Origin: JAADHY01 sp964428935
GTDB taxonomy: Bacteria > Planctomycetota > Planctomycetia > Planctomycetales > Planctomycetaceae
NCBI GenBank assembly: GCA_964428935.1
Contig: CAYSAG010000002.1
Coordinates: 1 to 51,531 of the forward strand
Direction: 5' to 3'
DNA: 51,531 nt
Made by a program: the position numbers and the translations under genes. The notes below the pieces were generated by a model. It ran no database searches and had not been told where the DNA came from. It worked only from the letters and a program-made list of their open reading frames with translations. Shown here one piece after another: positions 33,864 through 40,885 of this stretch (its first letter is position 1; each line of letters opens with the position of its first letter).

Positions 33864-34064
33864 ATGCCGAAGCAAAAGACCCACAAGGGGATGAAGAAGC
33901 GTTTCAAGATCACGGCGACCGGCAAGGCCAAGCACCGGACGGCCAACCGGAGTCACTTGCTAAGCCACAAGAGCGGGAAGCGGAAGCGGCGGCTCCGGCA
34001 GGACCACGTGGTCACGGGCGCCGAGGCGAAAGAGATCATCGAGTGTCTGCGGCCGGGAATGTGA
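33864..34064 (+). CDS. rpmI: Ribosomal protein bL35
   Basis: 66 residues, the normal length for this small basic protein of the large ribosomal subunit. MPKQKTHKGMKKRFKITATG and LLSHKSGKRKRRL are diagnostic; ECLRPGM ends the protein. ATG 33864 is the only sensible start, although the Shine-Dalgarno is poor. All three Ile codons are ATC, unlike most genes here, and two of the window's few GATC sites (33908, 34034) lie in it. rplT follows after an unusually long 355-base gap. A longer open frame overlapping it in another phase is a shadow. Confidence 0.97.
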   Translation: MPKQKTHKGMKKRFKITATGKAKHRTANRSHLLSHKSGKRKRRLRQDHVVTGAEAKEIIECLRPGM

Positions 34065-34419
34065 CGGCCGGCCCGTTTGCTGGCGTCGACGGGTGCGTCG
34101 CGACGCGTCTTTCACCTGCGTTTTGCTGGCTTGGGTCCTTGCCAGTCCGTTGCGACCATGGCACTGAGCACCCGGCGTCGACAGGGCACCGGGCTCGCCC
34201 GCAGACGGCCGGTGTCGGTCGGCGGGTGCCTCCGGCCACGAGCTGATTCGGCTAACGGCGGCAGACGGACGGTTCCTCGGAAAAAAACCGTCAAGGCTTG
34301 TCCGGTCAAGAGTAACGGTTACGGCGAGGGAACCGGCCAAGGGCGAGGACTGGTGGCCGCTGGACGCACTGAGAGGGTAGTTGGGGAACAAGAGCAGTTT
34401 TGACAGAAACGGTTGAGCC
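34065..34419 (+). other. Unusually long rpmI-rplT spacer
   Basis: 355 bases where most bacteria have a few tens. No convincing coding frame. GACGGTT (34268-34274) and AACCGTC (34286-34292) form a 7-base stem over an A-rich 11-base loop. This could be part of an L20-responsive leader or a processing site. No T-run follows. Confidence 0.4.
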
Positions 34420-34788
34420 ATGCGAGTTCGAAAAGGTAGTGCCCGGCGACGGGCGAAGAAACGTCTGTTCCGGGAAGCTCGAGGTAACGTTGGCGGACGC
34501 AGCAAGCTGCTGCGGACGGTGAAAGAAACCATTCTGCGGTCGCGGGCGTTTGCGTACCGCGACCGAAAGGTTCGAAAGCGCGACTTTCGTCGCCTCTGGA
34601 TCATTCGACTCAGCGCCGCGTGCCGCGAGCGGGGTCTGTCGTACTCGCGGTTCATCCGCGGACTGCACTTGGCGCAGATTGAGCTCAACCGTCGGACGTT
34701 GAGCGAGCTGGCGATTTCCGAGCCGCAAGTGTTCGACCAGATTGTCGAAGAAGCTCGGTCGGCTCTGGCTGGAAACCAGTCGGCTTAA
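34420..34788 (+). CDS. rplT: Ribosomal protein bL20
   Basis: 122 residues, full length. MRVRKGSARRRAKKRLFREA replaces the usual PRVKRG start but keeps the basic N-terminal arm. Then come GGRSKLLRTVKETILRSRAF, AYRDRKVRKRDFRRLWIIRL and SRFIRGLHLAQIELNRRTLS, all standard for L20, an early assembly protein of the 50S subunit and a known translational repressor of its own operon. Ile codons are five ATT and two ATC. A strong terminator-like hairpin begins 37 bases after the stop. Confidence 0.97.
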   Translation: MRVRKGSARRRAKKRLFREARGNVGGRSKLLRTVKETILRSRAFAYRDRKVRKRDFRRLWIIRLSAACRERGLSYSRFIRGLHLAQIELNRRTLSELAISEPQVFDQIVEEARSALAGNQSA

Positions 34789-34824
34789 CCGCTGCAACTT
34801 GAAGAGACGTGTGCAGGCAAGGTG

Positions 34825-34862
34825 GACGGAGCCGACGCCGAGCGGCTCCGTCTTGGCTTTTT
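34825..34862 (+). terminator. Intrinsic terminator or attenuator between rplT and pheS
   Basis: A perfect 10-base stem, GACGGAGCCG (34825-34834) with CGGCTCCGTC (34843-34852), over an 8-base loop, followed by TTGGCTTTTT ending at 34862. It ends 34 bases before the pheS start. It could close the ribosomal transcript or attenuate pheS. No leader peptide rich in Phe codons was seen. Confidence 0.75.
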
Positions 34863-34896
34863 CAGCACAGACAATTCCTGACGGTGGTCTGAGGGA

Positions 34897-35916
34897 ATGG
34901 ATCCGCTTGCCGCGTTCGATCAGTACGAAAAAGAAGCTCTGGCGGCGTTCGAGACCGCAAACGACGCCCAGGCTCTGGAGGCCGCGCGGGTCGAATTTCT
35001 GGGGAAGAAGCGAGGTCGGTTGCGCGAACTGCAGGCGCTGATTGGTCGGGCGTCGCCGGAAGAGCGGCCCGTCTTGGGCAAGCGGTTCAACGAAGTCAAG
35101 AACCGCGTCACGGAAGCTTGGCAGCGGCGAAAGAGCGAATTGGAACGACCGCAGGCCGCCGCCGTCGCTCTGGACGTCACTCTGCCCGGCACGCCTCCAC
35201 GGCTCGGCCGCCGACACCCGCTCACGCAGACCATGGAGGAATTCAAAGACATCATGGCCCGGTTCGGGTTCTCGGTCGCCGAAGGGCCGGAACTGGAAGA
35301 CGAGTACCACAACTTCATTGCGTTGAACATTCCCGAGGAGCACCCAGCTCGCGACCCGCTCGACAACTTCTACCTGGCCACAGCTCAGACGGCGGCCAAG
35401 GGCCTGACCGGCGACGGCGGCTCGGTCATGCTCCGCAGCCAAACCTCGACCGTTCAGATTCGCGTCATGGAACGGACGCAGCCACCGATTCGAATCATTT
35501 CCCTCGGCCGCGTCTACCGCCCCGACACCATGGACGCCACGCACTCGTGCATGTTTCACCAAATGGAAGGGCTCATGGTCGGCTCCTCGGTGACCATGGC
35601 CCAACTGAAGACGGTGCTGCGTCTGTTCGCAACGGCCTACCTGGGCGGGGACGTTCACATTCGCTTCCGTCCGTCGTTTTTTCCGTTCACCGAGCCGTCG
35701 GTCGAAGTAGACATGCTGTGGCAAGGAGACTGGCTGGAGCTGGGCGGGGCGGGAATGGTGGACCCGAACGTGCTGCGGGCGGTTGGTTACGACCCCGAGC
35801 AGGTCACCGGCTTTGCCTTCGGTTTGGGCGTCGAGCGTTTCTGCATGCGACGGCACAACATTACGGACATTCGTCGTTTCTACGAGAACGACGTCCGGTT
35901 CCTCGCTCAGTTTTGA
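34897..35916 (+). CDS. pheS: Phenylalanyl-tRNA synthetase alpha subunit
   Basis: Charges tRNA-Phe together with PheT; the alpha chain carries the class II catalytic core. 339 residues, typical. An N-terminal coiled-coil arm (about 1-85) precedes HPLTQTMEEFKDIMARFGF, then LLRSQTSTVQIRVME-like motif 2 residues, GRVYRPDTMDATHSCMFHQ and MEGLMVG. Motif 3 follows in GFAFGLGVERFCMRR near the C-terminus, with FRPSFFPFTEPSVEVDM just before it. ATG 34897 follows GAGGGA. pheT is not downstream: the next gene is on the other strand, so the usual pheST pair is split. Its first codons use GAT, unlike most genes here. Confidence 0.97.
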   Translation: MDPLAAFDQYEKEALAAFETANDAQALEAARVEFLGKKRGRLRELQALIGRASPEERPVLGKRFNEVKNRVTEAWQRRKSELERPQAAAVALDVTLPGTPPRLGRRHPLTQTMEEFKDIMARFGFSVAEGPELEDEYHNFIALNIPEEHPARDPLDNFYLATAQTAAKGLTGDGGSVMLRSQTSTVQIRVMERTQPPIRIISLGRVYRPDTMDATHSCMFHQMEGLMVGSSVTMAQLKTVLRLFATAYLGGDVHIRFRPSFFPFTEPSVEVDMLWQGDWLELGGAGMVDPNVLRAVGYDPEQVTGFAFGLGVERFCMRRHNITDIRRFYENDVRFLAQF

Positions 35917-36028
35917 GCCCCGCCACGCCTCCAGCGCGCTGGTCGACCGAGCGGGCGGGCCTCTCGACACACGCTTTGAAGTAAACCGTCTCCCGCGAAG
36001 CTTCCCGACGCTCGGCCGCTACCCGCGC

Positions 36029-38224
36029 TCAAAAACTTCCGAACGACTGACCGGGTTGCGACGACGAGGGATGTTGCGGCGTCGGCGTGGGCCGAAGCCC
36101 CTGCCCTCGAATGGTGAAGCCGCGAGCTCTCAATGCCGCCGCTCCCAGTCCGCCGTTGACAACCGACCCGCGGACACGAACGACGACCTCGTGGTTCTTT
36201 GGGTCCACCCGGGCCGTTCCCGGGACGAAGAAGGGAATCGGATCCAATGCTCGGCGGGCCGCGGTGTTGATGTCCAAGCGGCCGCGGTAGTCGGTGTACT
36301 TGTAAAAGTAATAGCCCTGAATGCCACCTCCCACGCGGCCCCGTAGCCGGCTCGAGCGGATTCTGGGAAGGCGAGGCACCGGCGGCGACCACGGGCGACG
36401 GACGCGGGAAGTGGACGAGCTGGCCAGCGAGGGCGTCGACACGTTCGGTCGCGGCTGAGCCGTTGCAGGCTCGGTCGCGCTCACCGCCAGCGACGGTTTG
36501 TCGACACGAGCGGCGGGCGCCAAGTCGGACGGTGACGTGCGAGTCGTCGCGGCGTCCTCGGTGTTCGGCTGCGTCTGGACGGAACGCTGGGCGACCAACG
36601 GCGCAAAGGGCTTCTCGGCGACCGGCTCGGAACGCTCGGCCACGACCGGTTCGGTCGGCTGCGCTTCCGTCGGTGTCGCGGTTCCTTGGGAGTCGTGTTC
36701 GCGCAGCCAGTCGATGGCCGCCGGAATGCCTTCTTCGATCATCGTGTCGTAGTGGCCGGGGGAGTCGCCTGTGACCAACGTGACGTCGCGTCCCAATTGC
36801 CGAAGGCGTTCGGCGAAGTCGGCCGACTGCGAGTAACTGACCACTTCATCCAGGCGCGAGTGGTACAGGAAGACCGGGCACGTCAGTTCTTCCACGTGGG
36901 TCGACGGCGACGACCGGCGCACGAACTCGCCGAAGCCACGAATCCGGTTCAGCACGTCGAGCATGGACTGGTCGAGCACCTCTTCCAGATGTCCCTGGAC
37001 GTCGGTGACGGGAGCGTACGCCATGCAGCCGGCCACCTGTTTCAAGTGCTCGGCGGCCAGCAACGACAACGTGCCGGCCGAACTGTGGCCGGCCAGGTAA
37101 ATCCGTTCGGGGTCGACCTGCGGCAGCCGCTGCACGACAAACTCGAATGCGTTCCGTGTGTTGACCACTCCCGCCGCTGCCGCTCGAAACGCGGCGTGAG
37201 CTCGCAGGAATTCCGCGTCGCTGGCGTGCGTCGGGTCGTCCAGGGCACCGTCCAGCGAGTAGCGAACGGCCACGTAACCGGCCACGACGTACGGAGCCGC
37301 TTCGGCGTGGTAACTTTCGTCCTCCAATTTCGTGCCGACAATCAAAGGCGAGCCGGCCACGCCCACCAACACGCAGCCCAGCGACCCTTTGGCCCACCGG
37401 CCCGACGGCACGTACACGTACATTCTCATTCGACCGCCCGGACCGCTGCCGTTCAGGTCGACCGTGTAGAGCTGGCAGTGGTACTCCGGCAACGGACGCC
37501 CCGCCCCCAGCTCGGGAAACTCCGGAACCGGCACTTCGTCGATGTGGAACAGGTCGCTGGAGTCTCCCTTCATGACCGGCGGGTCCAGCGTTCCTCCTCC
37601 CGCAAGCTGAGCCCCCAGTTCAGACAAGGCGCCGCTGGTGAGAAATACGTGACCGACAAGCAGTCCGGCTCCCAGCAACTGCAACAGAAACGGCTTTCCC
37701 GCCCGAGCCCAGTTCCCGAACACGAAGCCGAGGCTCTGCGGAGGCGAGAAGGTGACCATGAAAGGTCCCAGCCACCCTCTTTCCTGAAACGCCACGACCC
37801 AAAGCCAGACGGTTCCAATCCCCAACGACAGCAGGCTGGCGACGAACAGCGCGTCGAGCCGCGTTTTGAACAGCGCGACCAACAGCACAACAGCCACGCT
37901 GCCACCGGCCACCAGCCAAGGCAATTGCGGGACGAGGGACGACCACGTCTCGGCCAGTCCGCCGGCCCTCGATTTTCGCCCCTTGCGTGCCGAACGCCCT
38001 TTCCGGCCACCCAGCGTGCGCGGAGGCAAAGTCGGAGCTGGGTAGCCGACGGAGGACTCCAGAGGCGGACCGAAGTCCCCCACTCCGTCCAGCTCAGAGA
38101 ACGGCTCCGGCTCCGGCACCCGCATGGGCGCTCCGCACTGCTTGCACTTGACCGTCAGACCAGCGAATTTTTCTCGGACGCTGTAATGCCGACCACAACG
38201 GGGACAATCGACCGGAATTCCCAT
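36029..38224 (-). CDS. Zinc-ribbon, membrane and alpha/beta-hydrolase fusion protein
   Basis: 731 residues from ATG 38224 (AGGAAAGG precedes it; the upstream frame is not conserved-looking). Residues 7-30 form a zinc ribbon, CPRC...CKQC. Membrane helices follow at about 101-119, 125-146 and 178-198. Residues 245-510 are an alpha/beta hydrolase of the prolyl-oligopeptidase/dienelactone-hydrolase type: nucleophile motif GHSSAG (Ser 381), Asp 459 in SRLDEV and His 491 in SPGHYD form a full triad. A Pro/Ser/Thr-rich linker covers 511-630. The last 100 residues hold a small beta-alpha domain (DINTAARRALDPIPFF...DPKNHEVVVRVRG) that resembles a heavy-metal-associated fold without its cysteines. Substrate unknown; peptide or ester hydrolysis is inference. 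No partner gene adjacent. Confidence 0.82.
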   Translation of the reverse strand: MGIPVDCPRCGRHYSVREKFAGLTVKCKQCGAPMRVPEPEPFSELDGVGDFGPPLESSVGYPAPTLPPRTLGGRKGRSARKGRKSRAGGLAETWSSLVPQLPWLVAGGSVAVVLLVALFKTRLDALFVASLLSLGIGTVWLWVVAFQERGWLGPFMVTFSPPQSLGFVFGNWARAGKPFLLQLLGAGLLVGHVFLTSGALSELGAQLAGGGTLDPPVMKGDSSDLFHIDEVPVPEFPELGAGRPLPEYHCQLYTVDLNGSGPGGRMRMYVYVPSGRWAKGSLGCVLVGVAGSPLIVGTKLEDESYHAEAAPYVVAGYVAVRYSLDGALDDPTHASDAEFLRAHAAFRAAAAGVVNTRNAFEFVVQRLPQVDPERIYLAGHSSAGTLSLLAAEHLKQVAGCMAYAPVTDVQGHLEEVLDQSMLDVLNRIRGFGEFVRRSSPSTHVEELTCPVFLYHSRLDEVVSYSQSADFAERLRQLGRDVTLVTGDSPGHYDTMIEEGIPAAIDWLREHDSQGTATPTEAQPTEPVVAERSEPVAEKPFAPLVAQRSVQTQPNTEDAATTRTSPSDLAPAARVDKPSLAVSATEPATAQPRPNVSTPSLASSSTSRVRRPWSPPVPRLPRIRSSRLRGRVGGGIQGYYFYKYTDYRGRLDINTAARRALDPIPFFVPGTARVDPKNHEVVVRVRGSVVNGGLGAAALRARGFTIRGQGLRPTPTPQHPSSSQPGQSFGSF

Positions 38225-38782
38225 TCTCTGCCCTTTCCTGTCTGCGTCGGCTTCCGGCGGCCCGTCGACAGCGCTCCACCCGCGCTTTCCGTAGGCGCGA
38301 AGCCAGCGTGCCCGCGGTCGCGCGAAGCGACTGCCGGCTTCGAACGAACCGGGCCATGCAGACCAGACAAGACTTGTCCCGTAACAGAAGTGCCCCCTGC
38401 CGCCGCACTGCCGAACTCGGCTCGACCGCTCCGGCCCCCGGCTGGACATCCAGTATGCCAGAACGATGCGTCAGTGACCACCTTCGCGGACGCTCTGCCT
38501 TCGTCAACACGAAGACAAAGCCAAGCGTTCCTGTCGATTGAACCGACGGGACGGAAAAGTCGAGCGGTTCGGGACGGGAAGGGTGGGGCGAGTGCGAAAA
38601 ATTCGCATGTGGGCCGACGACGAATTGACCTACGTTTGCTTAGCCAGCTCTGCCAAAGGCGCGCCGTTTGCGCGAAGCAGTCGGCGTGTTCAGTTTGCCA
38701 ACGGGCACCGTGCGTGGCGGTGCCGCCGGAACCTCGCTGTCTGCAACGACTGTCGTCAACCGAAGTGGCTGTGGAGGTGGCA
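38225..38782. other. Divergent intergenic region, hydrolase fusion / histidine kinase
   Basis: 558 bases between oppositely directed genes; both promoters should be here. The kinase frame stays open through the whole stretch and beyond, but the residues are not conserved-looking and the ribosome binding site lies next to ATG 38783. No RNA gene or repeat was recognised. Confidence 0.4.
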
Positions 38783-40642
38783 ATGGACGAGCGGACGAGG
38801 AACGACGGATTGGTCGACCTGCCGCCGAACCGGCGAGTCATCGTCATTGACGACAACCCCGAGATTCACCGCGACTTGAAAGACATTCTGGGCGGCGACG
38901 AGGAAACGCAGACGTCCGAAATCCGAGCCGCTTTGTTCGGCGAGCAGGCCACGGCCGAAGACCAGCGATTCCAAATCGACTCGGCCTACCAGGGTGAGGA
39001 AGGGTTCAAGCTGGTTCAGCAGGCCAAGCAGACGGGCCAGCCCTACGCCGTCGCCTTCGTCGACGTCCGCATGCCTCCCGGCTGGGACGGCGTGACGACC
39101 ATCAAACACATTTGGGAGGCCGACCCCGACGTCCAGGTCATTGTCTGCACCGCCTACGCCGACTACGGCTGGCAGGAACTGACCGACCACTTGGGACGAC
39201 GCGACCAGTGGCTCGTCCTGAAAAAACCGTTCGACACAATCGAAGCCAAGCAGCTCACCACCGCGCTGGCCGAAAAGTGGCGACTCACCCAGCAAGCTCG
39301 CCTCAAAATGAACACGCTGGAGCGAATGGTCGAGGAGCGAACGAGGGAGCTGCAGGAAGCGAACGAGCGGCTGGTTCGCGAAATGGAAGAGCGGGAGCGG
39401 GCTCAGGCGGCCGCACGAGAGAAGGAGGAGCAGCTGCGCCACGCACAGAAAATGGAAGTCGTCGGGGCGTTGGCGGGAGGAATTGCTCACGAGTTCAACA
39501 ACCTGCTGCAGGTTATTACCGGCTACACACAGTACGCCCTGGACGACGTCTCGCCCGAAAGCGACTTGCAGCACGACCTGACCGAGGTCCTGAAGGCCGC
39601 CGAGAAAGCCGCCACGCTCACCCGCCAGCTGCTCAGCTTCGGACGTCGCCAACCGCTGCGAATGGCCAACCTGGACCCGGCCGAATTGCTGGAGGACCTG
39701 GTCAAGCTCGTCCGTCCGCTCATGGGACAGAAAATCGAACTGAAGGTCGAGGTCCTGGACGAGCTGCCGCCAATTTTCGGCGACGCCAACCAACTGCACC
39801 AAGTCCTGCTCAACCTTTGCCTCAACGCTCGCGACGCCATGCCCGACGGAGGAACGCTGACGCTTCGGTGTCAGCGTGAGGTGCTGCCGGACCGACGCAA
39901 CGAGCCGCGGCACTCGAAAATCAACCTGCCGCCGGGCGAGTACGTCGTGTTCGTCGTCGAGGACACCGGTTGCGGAATGACACCGGAGGTCATGGAGCGG
40001 ATTTTCGAGCCGTTCTTCACGACGAAGGACGTCGGCAAAGGCACCGGCCTGGGGCTCTCGACTGCCTACGGAATTGTCCAACAGCACAAAGGCACGATTC
40101 ACGTCGAGAGCACGCCGGGCAGAGGTTCCCGCTTTCGCATTTACATTCCGGCCGCCGCGGCGCTTCAGCGCGGCGGCGAACCAGACCACGTCTCGCCGCA
40201 CCAACGGTACGCCGGAAACGAAACGGTGCTGGTGGTGGAGGACGAACCGGCCGTGCGCGAGCTGGCCGTCCGCTCGCTGCAGAAAGCCGGCTACACCGTG
40301 CTTTCAGCAGGCGACGGCGAGGAAGCCCTGAATGTGTTCCAAGACCACTGCGACGAAATCGACCTAGTCGTGCTGGACATGGTCATGCCCAAGCTGAACG
40401 GCCGGGAGGCGTACGAACGGATGAAGGAACGCAAACCGGACTTGCCGGCCGTCTTCTGCACGGCTTACGACCCCAAGACGGCCAACGTGGGCTTCGTGGA
40501 GTCGAACGCCTTGCGACTGCTGCAAAAACCTTACCGCAGCGAGGTCCTGTTGAAGACGGTCCGGGCCTGCCTGGACCGGCGGCCGGTCGAAGGCGAAGCG
40601 CAGCGCTGGACCGAAGACCTGCTGGCCGAGGTTTCGAACTGA
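38783..40642 (+). CDS. Hybrid sensor histidine kinase, REC-HisKA-HATPase-REC
   Basis: 619 residues from ATG 38783, which follows GGAGGTGG. Receiver 1 (about 17-165) has the acidic pair in VIDDNPEIH, phospho-acceptor Asp 94 in FVDVRMPPGWDG and Lys 148 in LKKPFD. A coiled-coil signalling helix follows (170-222). The H-box is ALAGGIAHEFNNLLQ with His 236; N-box NLCLNARDAMPDGG, G1 VEDTGCGM and G2 GKGTGLGLST complete the kinase. Receiver 2 (480-600) has VVEDEP, Asp 532 in LDMVMPKLNG and Lys 582 in LQKPY. No sensor or membrane segment, so it is cytoplasmic and its input probably arrives by phosphorylation of receiver 1. The REC-HDOD protein follows 243 bases downstream in the same direction and is a probable partner. 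Confidence 0.94.
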   Translation: MDERTRNDGLVDLPPNRRVIVIDDNPEIHRDLKDILGGDEETQTSEIRAALFGEQATAEDQRFQIDSAYQGEEGFKLVQQAKQTGQPYAVAFVDVRMPPGWDGVTTIKHIWEADPDVQVIVCTAYADYGWQELTDHLGRRDQWLVLKKPFDTIEAKQLTTALAEKWRLTQQARLKMNTLERMVEERTRELQEANERLVREMEERERAQAAAREKEEQLRHAQKMEVVGALAGGIAHEFNNLLQVITGYTQYALDDVSPESDLQHDLTEVLKAAEKAATLTRQLLSFGRRQPLRMANLDPAELLEDLVKLVRPLMGQKIELKVEVLDELPPIFGDANQLHQVLLNLCLNARDAMPDGGTLTLRCQREVLPDRRNEPRHSKINLPPGEYVVFVVEDTGCGMTPEVMERIFEPFFTTKDVGKGTGLGLSTAYGIVQQHKGTIHVESTPGRGSRFRIYIPAAAALQRGGEPDHVSPHQRYAGNETVLVVEDEPAVRELAVRSLQKAGYTVLSAGDGEEALNVFQDHCDEIDLVVLDMVMPKLNGREAYERMKERKPDLPAVFCTAYDPKTANVGFVESNALRLLQKPYRSEVLLKTVRACLDRRPVEGEAQRWTEDLLAEVSN

Positions 40643-40885
40643 CGTGGCAGGGGAGCTGGAAAGAGCATGTCTTCAAGACACGAACGGGCTGACTTCGTCG
40701 CCTTCTGCTTTCGTCAGGTGTCGCACCGAAGGCCCGAGAAGCAGGAAGGTCCATGACCGGCCGACTCCGCCAGCCGACCGGTTCCCGTTCCGGTCGACCC
40801 GCAGTGGAAACGGGCCCCCCTTCCCTTGCTGGCTCGCGCAACCTTGAAGACAAGCTCTCAGTAACGGCAAGCGCCGAGGAAGGTC

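Noticed and set aside
33350..34246. 298-residue open frame overlapping rpmI
   Set aside because: It covers the certain rpmI gene in another phase and has no recognisable domain. The candidate promoter TATAAT also falls inside it.
38308..38541. Small open frame in the divergent region before the kinase
   Set aside because: No domain, weak start signal, and composition like other shadow frames.
36686..38782. Upstream extension of the histidine kinase frame by about 700 residues
   Set aside because: It runs antisense through the hydrolase fusion gene, has unconserved sequence, and a good ribosome binding site sits at the inner ATG 38783.
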